From Ruminococcus sp. UBA4385 (GTDB taxonomy: Bacteria; Bacillota_A; Clostridia; Oscillospirales; Ruminococcaceae): a stretch of 32,861 nucleotides of DNA. This document shows, one piece after another, positions 22,091 to 29,768 of the stretch (positions are counted from its first letter, which is position 1; each line of letters opens with the position of its first letter). The position numbers and the translations under genes are program-made. The stretch spans positions 1 to 32,861 of the forward strand of contig DGRP01000033.1 of NCBI GenBank assembly GCA_002391065.1, in the 5' to 3' direction. The notes under the pieces are model-generated. The model searched no databases and was not told the DNA's origin. It saw only the letters and a list, made by a program, of their open reading frames with translations.

Positions 22091-23359
22091 TTACGATACG
22101 CTGTCGGCAGTCAGCTTATCCCACTTGTCAAAATAAGTGACTTCCATTTTCTCAATATACTCATTATATACCTTCTCGATATTCGGATAATCGTAGGATT
22201 CAATCATGCTTTCGATGTTGTTCTCAACGTATTCCATATCTATGGGCAGACGCTTGATGATAAAGTATCCGTAGGTCTCATCAACTGTCAGCTCCGAGGA
22301 AACCTCGTTTTCGCCGAGTGCAAATGCCGCCTCGACAAGTGAGGTAGGATAGCCTGTTGAATCCTTCGGGATATAGTAGCCGTTTGTAGCGTCCTCAAGA
22401 CCTACATCATAGCCCTCCTTTTCAACAAGCTTGCTGAAGTCATCAGTCTCCTGAGCCTCTTTAAGAAGGCTCTCTGCAAGCTCCTTAGCCTTATCCTTAG
22501 CGTCCTGCTGAGCATCTTCATCAAGCTGATAATAAGCCATCTGCTTAGCATAAACCTTCTCTGACAGCGACATAGTATCATAAGTTTCGGCAGTGCTGTC
22601 ATCAAGCTCAGCCTGAGAATAATACGGTATCATAATATGTATCTCACGGCAGTACTGCTCGGGGTCCTGAACGATCTCCTTGAAATCAGCCTGAGATGTA
22701 GCATACTTGCCCTCATTGGCAAAGAGAGTATCATGCACCTTCTGATAAAGTGAGGCATTTTTAAGCATTGTCTCAAACAGCTCGGGAGTGAGATAGCTCT
22801 TTTTCAGCTCATCCTGAAAAGCCTCATCGGTATCATAATTTGCCTTTGCGGCATCTATCTGCTCCTGAACGGATTTAAGGTCGTCGTCATCAAGAGCTAT
22901 ATCATTTTCCTCAGCAAGCTTCTTTGCGACCATTTCCTGCTTGAGCGATGTAACAACATCTTCAAGGAAGAGCTCAAAGCCGCCGTCAGTTTCCTTGATA
23001 GTATCAAGCGTAGCACCGTAGGAGCTCTGGTAACGGTTGAGAGTGTAGTAATAATAATACCTGAACATATCAAAATCCACATCGTAGCCGTCAATAGTGC
23101 AGACCACAAGATTTGAAATGTCCTGCTCCTCACCGTCAATCACGAGGGCAGGGTCAGCAACTTTTTCCTCTGTGCCGTCGCCTTCAAGCAGTTCGGCTCC
23201 GGGAGTCATTACCTCTGATGAAGCGGAAGAATCCGCCTCTGAAGAAGATGATGAGCTCTTCGATCCTGACGAGGAGCTGTCTGCCTTCTTTCCGCAGGCT
23301 GTCAGAGCGCATACGCACATTGTCAGCGCAAGCGCTGCAGCTAAATATTTTTTTATCAT
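22091..23359 (-). CDS. PrsA/SurA-like peptidyl-prolyl isomerase lipoprotein
   Basis: An extracytoplasmic folding factor of 422 residues. The lipoprotein signal ends at Cys22 (LTAC), followed by a Ser-rich linker (about 28-50). A SurA-type N-terminal helical domain spans about 80-220, with the LEDVVTSLKQEMVAKKLAEE pattern split here as LEDVVTSLKQ and MVAKKLAEE. A parvulin-like (PpiC) domain covers about 235-390, with AKELAESLLKEA, FSKLVEKEGYD and GYFIIKRLP. The tail reads like the chaperone end of PrsA. Such proteins assist secreted proteins and cell-wall enzymes, which fits the carboxypeptidase two genes on. The AGGAAAG ribosome site is normal. A -10-like TATAAT lies at about 23409-23414. Confidence 0.88.
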   Translation of the reverse strand: MIKKYLAAALALTMCVCALTACGKKADSSSSGSKSSSSSSEADSSASSEVMTPGAELLEGDGTEEKVADPALVIDGEEQDISNLVVCTIDGYDVDFDMFRYYYYYTLNRYQSSYGATLDTIKETDGGFELFLEDVVTSLKQEMVAKKLAEENDIALDDDDLKSVQEQIDAAKANYDTDEAFQDELKKSYLTPELFETMLKNASLYQKVHDTLFANEGKYATSQADFKEIVQDPEQYCREIHIMIPYYSQAELDDSTAETYDTMSLSEKVYAKQMAYYQLDEDAQQDAKDKAKELAESLLKEAQETDDFSKLVEKEGYDVGLEDATNGYYIPKDSTGYPTSLVEAAFALGENEVSSELTVDETYGYFIIKRLPIDMEYVENNIESMIESYDYPNIEKVYNEYIEKMEVTYFDKWDKLTADSVS

Positions 23360-23441
23360 TTTCTTTCCTCTTTTCTGAAATTATAACCTCTGAATAAGAG
23401 CAGTCTATATTATAAACCGCCAATGTGACAGTGCTGTGATA

Positions 23442-24233
23442 TCAGCACTTATCTTTTTTAATAAGTATTCTCATAGCGTTCACTGCGCAGGCAATACCTC
23501 GGCTTACGTCTTCATTCACGTTGTCCTCAAGCCCGTCCTTGGAGCGCTCAACATTCCAGATAGCGCCTATCACTCCGCCTGCACGCACGTGCCTTGCCTC
23601 GGCAACCGAGAATATAGCCGCACACTCCATTTCAGATGTCAGGCAGCCGCTTCTGAGATAGGTTTCCCAGTTCTCATTGAGCATACGGCTCACAGGCATC
23701 TGATCGGGCTCAACCTCTCCGTAGAAGCTGTCCTTGCAGTGTACAACTCCGACATGGTATCTGTGACCGTTCTTGTCCTCCGAAAGCGCCTTTGCCGCCT
23801 CAGCGAGAGCACAGGTAACATCAAAGTCAGCGACAGCGGGATACTCTATCGGAAGATACTCACGGCTTGTGCCCTCAGACCTTACAGCCGCCTGAGCTAT
23901 GCACAGATCTCCGCCGTAAACCTTGAGGTCAATTCCGCCGCTTGTTCCCACACGGATAAAGGTATCGGCTCCGCACTTGATAAGCTCCTCCACAGCTATC
24001 GCCGCAGAGGGGCCTCCGATGCCTGTTGAGCAGGCAGTTATCTTTTCGCCGTCAAGAGTTCCCGTCCAGACATTGAACTCACGGTTGTGTGCTACCTGAC
24101 GGGCATTCTCAAAATGCTCAGCAATCACGGGAATACGCCCGGGGTCGCCTGCTAATATAACGTAACGGCCGACCTCCTCGGGCAAAGTTCTTATATGGAA
24201 CTGCCGTTCTGTATCCATTATGCTTTTAGCCAT
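23442..24233 (-). CDS. udp: Uridine phosphorylase
   Basis: A 263-residue cytosolic nucleoside phosphorylase of the NP-I family that splits uridine with phosphate to uracil and ribose 1-phosphate. Motifs: ILAGDPGR near the N-terminus (phosphate binding), STGIGGPSAAIAVEEL, the FIRVGTSGG segment (about 92-100), and the late EMECAAIFSVA (about 198-208), whose Glu-Met-Glu binds ribose. Family members may also use other nucleosides, so the exact substrate is less sure than the fold. It starts 19 bp after the MIF-like gene with GGAAGGTGAT upstream, within the nadBC series. Confidence 0.9.
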   Translation of the reverse strand: MAKSIMDTERQFHIRTLPEEVGRYVILAGDPGRIPVIAEHFENARQVAHNREFNVWTGTLDGEKITACSTGIGGPSAAIAVEELIKCGADTFIRVGTSGGIDLKVYGGDLCIAQAAVRSEGTSREYLPIEYPAVADFDVTCALAEAAKALSEDKNGHRYHVGVVHCKDSFYGEVEPDQMPVSRMLNENWETYLRSGCLTSEMECAAIFSVAEARHVRAGGVIGAIWNVERSKDGLEDNVNEDVSRGIACAVNAMRILIKKDKC

Positions 24234-24252
24234 TGTATATCACCTTCCGGTC

Positions 24253-24594
24253 TCAGAAATTTGATCCGTTCCAGCCCCAGTCGTCTGTCGGGAAATACGC
24301 TACATAGATCCTGTCGGCAGGGATATTAAGGTCAGAATTGAGTATGTCTGTTATCCTGCCCGTAAGATTTGAAAGATTGCCTGAAGAAGCACCGCCGTAC
24401 AGGCTTACAGTTACCATAGCGGCAGGAGCGTCATCACCCTTAAACCAGAGTTTAGCACCGTCCTCGATACCTACCATAAGCCAGCCCTCGGACTTTCCGG
24501 GGATAGCTGTGATAGCCTGTCCGAGCTGAGCCTTTACCGACTCTGCGGTATCATCTGCGATCTGCTGATTGGTTTTAACGTTAATGTATGGCAT
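24253..24594 (-). CDS. MIF-family tautomerase
   Basis: A 113-residue homologue of macrophage migration inhibitory factor, in the tautomerase superfamily, expected to form trimers. The catalytic proline follows the initiator Met (Pro2, to become Pro1), and a lysine at position 34 sits where human MIF has Lys32, after IPGK. The C-terminal RIYVAYFP and WGWNGSNF segments match the human YINYYD and VGWNNSTF regions. The CxxC of human MIF is absent (APAAMV in its place). Phenylpyruvate or a related keto-enol substrate is possible; the real one is unknown. It has no secretion signal. Placed between nadC and udp, 14 bp after nadC. Confidence 0.9.
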   Translation of the reverse strand: MPYINVKTNQQIADDTAESVKAQLGQAITAIPGKSEGWLMVGIEDGAKLWFKGDDAPAAMVTVSLYGGASSGNLSNLTGRITDILNSDLNIPADRIYVAYFPTDDWGWNGSNF

Positions 24595-24608
24595 AATTAT
24601 TCCTCCTG

Positions 24609-25445
24609 TTATTTTTCTATTTTCATGCTGATATCAAATGCCTTTACAGAATGAGTTATAGCCCCTACCGAGATTATATCCACACCTGTCTGAGCAATAG
24701 CCCTTACCGTCTGCTCGGAAACATTTCCCGAGGCTTCAAGCTTTGCTCTGCCGTCAGCTATCTTCACAGCCTCTGCCATGAGCTCACAGCTCATATTGTC
24801 AAGCATTATTATCTCGACACCTGTATCGAGCGCTTCTTTCAGCTCATCAAGTGTTCCGACCTCGACCTCGATCTTTACTGTGTGACCGAGCTTCTCCCTC
24901 AGTGCCTTAACAGCATTGGTAATGCTTCCGTAAGCGTCAAGGTGAGTGTCCTTGAGCATTACACAGTCTGAAAGGTTATAGCGGTGGTTTCTTCCGCCGC
25001 CAACTGTGACTGCATATTTCTGTATAGCCCTGAGCCCCGGGAGTGTCTTTCTGGTATCGGCGATAGATGCCTTGGTGCCCTCGGTAAGCTGTACAAGCTT
25101 GTTTGTCGCCGTAGCTATACCCGACATATGCTGAACAAGGTTCAGGGCAGTTCTCTCGCCTTTAAGGAGCACTCTTGTCTTTCCTGTGATACGGGCTATA
25201 ATGTCGCCTTTTCTGACACGCTCGCCGTCATGGATAAGTATCTCAAACTTAGTTTCGGGGTCAATAAGAGTAAACACCCTCATAGCTATATCTATACCGC
25301 AGAGCACGCCCTCGTCCTTAGAAACGTACTTAGCAGTGCTGACCGCATTCTCATCAACGAGTAGGTCGGTAGTGACATCAATGTAATTTATGTCCTCATT
25401 AAGGGCGGTCTTTATAATATCGTCGATCTGGAACTGCATAAACAT
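24609..25445 (-). CDS. nadC: Nicotinate-nucleotide (quinolinate) phosphoribosyltransferase
   Basis: Third enzyme of de novo NAD synthesis: quinolinate plus PRPP gives nicotinate mononucleotide, CO2 and pyrophosphate. The 278-residue protein shows NEDINYIDVTTDLLV near the start, ERTALNLVQHMSGIAT, the DTRKTLPGLRAIQKYAV motif, the KIEVEVGTLDE metal/substrate segment, IIMLDNM, LEASGNVS and the ISVGAITHS end. The start at 25445 follows AGGAGG eight bases upstream; a longer in-frame version from 25514 overlaps nadB and is not needed. It lies 13 bp after nadB. Confidence 0.96.
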   Translation of the reverse strand: MFMQFQIDDIIKTALNEDINYIDVTTDLLVDENAVSTAKYVSKDEGVLCGIDIAMRVFTLIDPETKFEILIHDGERVRKGDIIARITGKTRVLLKGERTALNLVQHMSGIATATNKLVQLTEGTKASIADTRKTLPGLRAIQKYAVTVGGGRNHRYNLSDCVMLKDTHLDAYGSITNAVKALREKLGHTVKIEVEVGTLDELKEALDTGVEIIMLDNMSCELMAEAVKIADGRAKLEASGNVSEQTVRAIAQTGVDIISVGAITHSVKAFDISMKIEK

Positions 25446-25458
25446 TCTGCGCACCTCC

Positions 25459-26964
25459 TCAGAAGCCTGCTTCGTAGTCGATATCAAGCTCAACGTTTCC
25501 GAATGCGATGTCACAGGCCTCGGACAGAACTATATACGCTACTGTCGCAAGATTTCTTGCTTCGATATAGTCACGGTCAAGCCTGAAGCTGTATCTGTTC
25601 AGGAAATCCATTATTTCCTCGCAAAGCTTCAGCCCGTCCTTGAGCTCGCTCACCTCAGGCATTACAAAGTATGCCTTCTGCATGACCCTTCTTATATCGG
25701 TGCGTATGCCCTTCGGTATGGGAGGAGCATCTCTGTCCACCTTGAACTCATAGGAGACAAGCTCCCTTTTCTCTTCTTTGGAAAGCTTCTCTGCAATGTC
25801 CTTTGCTGCCCTCTTTGAGAACACAAGAGCCTCCAGCAGAGAGTTGCTTGCAAGTCTGTTATTTCCGTGAACACCCGTATGTGAGCACTCACCGCAGGCA
25901 TAAAGCCCCTCGACACCTGTTCTTGCCCACTCGTCAACGTCGATACCGCCCATAAGGTAGTGCTGACACGGATAGATAGGCACAGGCTCCTTTGTAAGGT
26001 CATAGCCGTATTTAAGAAGGTTCTCATAGATCATCGGGAAGCGCTCTTTTATAAATTCGGGGTCTTTATGGCTGATATCAAGCCAGAACTCGTCCGAGCC
26101 TGTTCTCTTCGATTCAAAGATAATGGAGTGCGATACAACATCTCTCGGAGCAAGCTCCAGTCTCTTGTCGTACCTGTCCATAAAGCGCTCCTTATAGCAG
26201 TTTTTAAGGTATGCACCCTCTCCCCTTACCGCCTCGGAGATAAGGAAGCACTCACGGGTGCTTCTGTTGTTGAAGGCAGTCGGGTGAAACTGTATATAGC
26301 TAAGATGCTTTATCGGCGCACCAAGCTTATATGCCATAGCGATTCCGTCACCTGTGGCAATAGCGGAGTTGGTTGTAAACTCATAAACTCTGCCGATACC
26401 GCCTGTAGCAAAAATAAGCTTTCTCGAATTGAAGGTCACATAGTCCTCGTCTTTGAGCACAAGGAGAGAAAAGCCTGTCCCGGTCTTTACGGTCTCGCAG
26501 ACAAGAGCGTTTTCAAGTATCGTAACATTAGGAAGCGTCTGAGCGTAAGCGAGAAGCTTTGTCTCGATCTCAAAGCCCGTAGCGTCCTTATGGTGGAAGA
26601 TACGCCTCATACCGTGACCGCCCTCGAGAGTACGGTGATAGTCGCCGTCCTCCTTCTTGTCAAATTCAACGCCCATCTTAATGATAGAGTCGATAGCATC
26701 GGCAGCCTCATTCACGAGGATATCGGTAGTCACAGGGTCATTCTCAAAGCCGCCTGCCACGAAGGTATCGTGCTTGTGCAGCTCGGGAGAGTCCTTCGGG
26801 CTCTTGTAAACGCCTGCTATGCCGCCCTGCGCAAGAGCAGAATTGCAAAGTGTGAGCTCTTTCTTAGCAAGCACCAGAACAGACAGCTCCGACGGCAGAT
26901 TTATCGCTCCGTAAAGCCCTGCAGCACCGCAGCCTGCTATAATTACATCAAAGTTAGTTTTCAT
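25459..26964 (-). CDS. nadB: L-aspartate oxidase
   Basis: A 501-residue FAD enzyme making iminoaspartate for quinolinate. The Rossmann motif GCGAAGLYGAINL is at the N-terminus, with the SALAQGGIAGVY flavin segment, the HHKDATG and QFHPTAF substrate-site segments, HYLMGGI, GECSHTGVHGNNRLASNSL near residue 360, and the C-terminal helical domain. In anaerobes fumarate can replace oxygen as acceptor. First gene of the nad series. nadA (quinolinate synthase), often adjacent, is not here. Confidence 0.96.
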   Translation of the reverse strand: MKTNFDVIIAGCGAAGLYGAINLPSELSVLVLAKKELTLCNSALAQGGIAGVYKSPKDSPELHKHDTFVAGGFENDPVTTDILVNEAADAIDSIIKMGVEFDKKEDGDYHRTLEGGHGMRRIFHHKDATGFEIETKLLAYAQTLPNVTILENALVCETVKTGTGFSLLVLKDEDYVTFNSRKLIFATGGIGRVYEFTTNSAIATGDGIAMAYKLGAPIKHLSYIQFHPTAFNNRSTRECFLISEAVRGEGAYLKNCYKERFMDRYDKRLELAPRDVVSHSIIFESKRTGSDEFWLDISHKDPEFIKERFPMIYENLLKYGYDLTKEPVPIYPCQHYLMGGIDVDEWARTGVEGLYACGECSHTGVHGNNRLASNSLLEALVFSKRAAKDIAEKLSKEEKRELVSYEFKVDRDAPPIPKGIRTDIRRVMQKAYFVMPEVSELKDGLKLCEEIMDFLNRYSFRLDRDYIEARNLATVAYIVLSEACDIAFGNVELDIDYEAGF

Positions 26965-27002
26965 AGTATTACGTCCTTTTATAGATATAGTATACCAAGT
27001 CT

Positions 27003-27031
27003 ATTATAGCACATCTTGCCGAATAATGCAA
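27003..27031 (-). promoter_or_regulatory. nadB: Promoter of nadB
   Basis: On the minus strand, TTGCAT (plus 27026-27031) and TATAAT (27003-27008) with a 17-nt spacer. TATA-rich sequence between it and the gene shows no operator I can name. Confidence 0.75.
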
Positions 27032-27079
27032 GCCCTGAGACACAAAACCTCCGAGCAGATATTTTTACCAAATTATCAC

Positions 27080-27108
27080 TTTACAAAAGTAAATTTTTAT
27101 GCTATAAT
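27080..27108 (+). promoter_or_regulatory. Promoter of the aldo/keto reductase-lar operon
   Basis: TTTACA (27080-27085) and TATAAT (27103-27108) with a 17-nt spacer, about 58 bases before the reductase start. All genes to the right edge are closely spaced and could share it. Confidence 0.82.
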
Positions 27109-27165
27109 ACTAAAAAGTATTTTAACCCCCCGAAACAGTCTGCAATTGATGAAAGGAGAACCGAT

Positions 27166-28284
27166 ATGATAGACCTTACAAAAATGCCGAAGCTGGGCTT
27201 TGGCCTGATGAGACTGCCCGAAAAGGACGGCGCTATTGATCTTGATACTGTCTGTCGAATGGTAGATAATTATATGAAGGCAGGGCTCAACTACTTTGAT
27301 ACGGCTTATGTTTACCACGGAGGTAAGTCCGAGTGTGCTGCTAAGGAGGCTGTGGTTCTTCGCTATCCGAGAGACAGCTTCTATCTGGCGACTAAGCTGC
27401 CTGCATGGAGCTTAAAGACCGAGGACGACCGTGACCGCATTTTCTATGAGCAATGCGAGCGTGCAGGAGTTGACTACTTTGACTTTTATCTTCTGCACTC
27501 TGTTGAGGACGGCTACAACTATGAAACCTACGAAAGGCTCAACTGCTTTGAATGGGGAGTTCAGAAAAAGGCTGAGGGAAAGATAAAGCATTTCGGCTTT
27601 TCATTCCACGGAACGCCTGCTCTGCTTCGGCAGATACTTGATAAGCACCCCGAGGTAGAATTCGTGCAGATACAGCTTAACTATACCGACTGGGACAACC
27701 CTATAATCTGCTCGGGCGAGCTGCATGAGATACTCAGCAGCCGTAATATCCCAATGATAATAATGGAGCCTGTAAAGGGCGGAACGCTGGCATCACCGCC
27801 GCCCGAGGTAAAGGAGCTTTTTGAATCTGTAAGGCCGAATGCATCGGCTGCTTCGTGGGCGCTGAGGTTCGTAGGCTCTCAGAAGGGCGTTATGACTATC
27901 CTTTCGGGAATGTCAACCGAGGAGCAGATGCAGGATAACATTAACACCTTCACAAATTTTGAGCCGCTTACAGAGGAGGAAAGCGAAACTGTTCAGAAGG
28001 CAAAGAAAATAATGCAGGACAAGCCCACTATAGGCTGTACCTCGTGCCGTTACTGTACTGACGGCTGCCCTCAGGGAATAAAGATACCCGATATTTTCAG
28101 TCTGCTGAACACTAAGAGAGTTTTCAACGAGGACTGGCGTGTAAAGTCGATATACAATAATTCCGTAGCAGCAGAAGCAAAGGCTTCGGATTGTATAGGC
28201 TGCGGTCAGTGCGAGGGTGTCTGTCCTCAGCACCTGCCGATAATTAATCTTCTTAAAGAAGCTGTAAAAGAACTGGAGGAATAA
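27166..28284 (+). CDS. Aldo/keto reductase with C-terminal ferredoxin-type Fe-S domain
   Basis: A 372-residue two-domain protein. Residues 1-280 form an aldo/keto reductase barrel with GFGLMRLP, the DTAYVYHGGKSE segment (Asp and Tyr of the active site), KLPAW (Lys) and LLHSVEDG (His). The tail (about 285-372) carries cysteines as CTSCRYCTDGC and CIGCGQCEGVC, two 4Fe-4S-type sets; the first is slightly unusual in spacing. Such fusions are common in anaerobes; their electron donors and substrates are mostly unknown. I chose the ATG at 27166 because AAAGGAG lies upstream; an earlier in-frame start at 27016 would run through the promoter. First gene of the lar cluster. Confidence 0.93.
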   Translation: MIDLTKMPKLGFGLMRLPEKDGAIDLDTVCRMVDNYMKAGLNYFDTAYVYHGGKSECAAKEAVVLRYPRDSFYLATKLPAWSLKTEDDRDRIFYEQCERAGVDYFDFYLLHSVEDGYNYETYERLNCFEWGVQKKAEGKIKHFGFSFHGTPALLRQILDKHPEVEFVQIQLNYTDWDNPIICSGELHEILSSRNIPMIIMEPVKGGTLASPPPEVKELFESVRPNASAASWALRFVGSQKGVMTILSGMSTEEQMQDNINTFTNFEPLTEEESETVQKAKKIMQDKPTIGCTSCRYCTDGCPQGIKIPDIFSLLNTKRVFNEDWRVKSIYNNSVAAEAKASDCIGCGQCEGVCPQHLPIINLLKEAVKELEE

Positions 28285-28286
28285 CT

Positions 28287-28700
28287 ATGGCTTGCTTTTT
28301 AGTACCTGCTGCCGAGGCAGTTGTAACAACGATAGTAACTAAGGTCGTTAAGAAAAATGAACACAAGGTCGAGGCGGCTGTCTCTTCTGACGAGATACAT
28401 ACAGAAGCTCCAAAGATCAAGCTCTCGGAAAAGCTTTCATGGCTTAATAAAATGCTGTGGGGCGGAGTTGCACTTCTGCTGCTTGAGCATATCTGGCACG
28501 GCGAGGTAGTTCCGTGGTTCCCGTTCCTGACGGCAATGAATGACCCCGAGGAAACCTCACAGATGCTGCATGAGATGTTCACGGTCGGGGTAGGAATGGC
28601 GGTGCTTGTTACTGCTGTGTGGGTCGGAATGTGCATGGTATCAAATGCTATACTCAAGCGCAGACCCGAGCCCGAGAAAACGGAGGAATACGCATCATGA
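28287..28700 (+). CDS. Small membrane protein in the lar cluster, unknown function
   Basis: The 137-residue protein opens with a hydrophobic MACFLVPAAEAVVTT segment, followed by a Lys/Glu-rich stretch (about 21-50). Two TM segments follow at about 57-75 and 100-120, and the tail is charged. The N-terminal Cys and Pro with an AEAVVT pattern may be a membrane-inserted helix. It begins a few bases after the reductase stop and overlaps the next gene by the ATGA junction. I recall similar proteins beside larB in Clostridia, but cannot confirm it here. Possible roles include metal or lactate transport support; this is speculation. Confidence 0.8.
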   Translation: MACFLVPAAEAVVTTIVTKVVKKNEHKVEAAVSSDEIHTEAPKIKLSEKLSWLNKMLWGGVALLLLEHIWHGEVVPWFPFLTAMNDPEETSQMLHEMFTVGVGMAVLVTAVWVGMCMVSNAILKRRPEPEKTEEYAS

Positions 28701-29011
28701 CACTGCTTATAACTGTATTTGCAGCGGTGATAAGCACTGCTGTATGGTATATGACATCGCCGAATAAAATGCGTCTGGGAACGCTCTGCCTTATTTACTG
28801 GGGTGCATCGCTTATGTGGACAGTTGATGCTGTTACCGAGTTTATAGAAGACGGCTCTGAATATTTCACACCGAAGGCAGCCGATATGCTTAATGATGCG
28901 TTTCTGGGGCTGACGGTTGTGGCTCTGGGGCTTGTGATATGGACAGTGACAGTCCTTGTGAATGACCCCAAGGGTGTAGTCCGAAATGCACTGACAAAAA
29001 AGGCAAAGTAG
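28697..29011 (+). CDS. Second small membrane protein in the lar cluster, unknown function
   Basis: A 104-residue protein with three TM segments (about 2-18, 25-45 and 70-90) and a short basic tail. Between TM2 and TM3 lies an acidic loop with DAVTEFIEDGSEYF. The start at 28697 overlaps the preceding stop (ATGA), which implies coupled translation and a joint complex with the 137-residue protein. larB starts one base after its stop. No family recognised. Confidence 0.8.
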   Translation: MTLLITVFAAVISTAVWYMTSPNKMRLGTLCLIYWGASLMWTVDAVTEFIEDGSEYFTPKAADMLNDAFLGLTVVALGLVIWTVTVLVNDPKGVVRNALTKKAK

Positions 29012-29012
29012 T

Positions 29013-29768
29013 ATGAACACAGAAGCCAAGCAGATTCTCGAAGCTGTCCGTGACGGCAGCATAAGCGTTGACGAGGCACTGCTGAAGCTGAAAACACAGC
29101 CGTTTGATGACCTCGGCTTTGCAAAGCCCGACCACCACCGTGCCCTCAGACAGGGTGCGGCTGAGGTCATTTACGGAGCAGGCAAAACCCCCGGGCAGAT
29201 AGCAGGGATAGTCCGTTCCATGCAGGAGCACGGTCAGGAGCGTGTGCTTATAACCCGCCTTTCAGAGAAAGCCGCTGCACAGCTTGAAGATCTTATCAGC
29301 ATAAAATACGACACTGTTTCAGGGCTGGCATACACAGGCGAAAAGCCCTCTCCCGACGGCATTGGCAGAATTGTTGTCGCAACAGGCGGAACAAGCGACA
29401 TTCCCGTTGCCGAGGAAGCTGCACAGACTGCGGAATTTTTCGGCAATGAGGTAATAAGGCTCTATGATGTCGGAGTTGCAGGCATTCACAGGCTGCTCTC
29501 CCACAAGGAGGAGATAATGTCCGCATCGGTGATAATAGCTATCGCAGGCATGGAGGGCGCCCTTGCAAGTGTGATCGGCGGCCTTGCCGACTGCCCTGTT
29601 ATTGCTGTGCCTACAAGTGTAGGCTACGGAGCTTCTTTCGGAGGGCTCTCGGCACTGCTATCAATGCTTAATTCCTGTGCAAGCGGAGTATGCACTGTGA
29701 ACATCGACAACGGCTTCGGGGCAGGCTGCCTCGCAGGAATGATTAACCACATGGAGGCAAAAACATGA
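29013..29768 (+). CDS. larB: Nickel-pincer cofactor biosynthesis protein LarB
   Basis: First enzyme of the pincer cofactor pathway: carboxylates nicotinic acid adenine dinucleotide at the pyridine ring and releases AMP. The 251-residue length is normal. The N-terminal part has LEAVRDGSISVDEAL and FDDLGFAKPDHHRALRQG, seen here as DLGFAKPDHHR; the C-terminal two thirds resemble AIR carboxylase (PurE), with VVATGGTSDIPVAEEA, AGMEGALASVIGG and the VPTSVGYGASFGG segment. It overlaps larC by four bases (ATGA). NaAD, its substrate, comes from the NadB/NadC pathway encoded just upstream on the other strand. Confidence 0.96.
   Translation: MNTEAKQILEAVRDGSISVDEALLKLKTQPFDDLGFAKPDHHRALRQGAAEVIYGAGKTPGQIAGIVRSMQEHGQERVLITRLSEKAAAQLEDLISIKYDTVSGLAYTGEKPSPDGIGRIVVATGGTSDIPVAEEAAQTAEFFGNEVIRLYDVGVAGIHRLLSHKEEIMSASVIIAIAGMEGALASVIGGLADCPVIAVPTSVGYGASFGGLSALLSMLNSCASGVCTVNIDNGFGAGCLAGMINHMEAKT

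Noticed and set aside
23430..23449. Inverted repeat AGTGCTG/CAGCACT at the udp stop as a terminator
   Set aside because: No T-run follows on the minus strand; its role is unclear.
25960..27009. Long 349-residue frame opposite nadB
   Set aside because: It is the antisense shadow of a well-supported gene and shows no domain or ribosome site.
27016..27165. Longer N-terminus for the aldo/keto reductase
   Set aside because: It would read through the -35 and -10 boxes, and the ATG at 27166 has a clear AAAGGAG.
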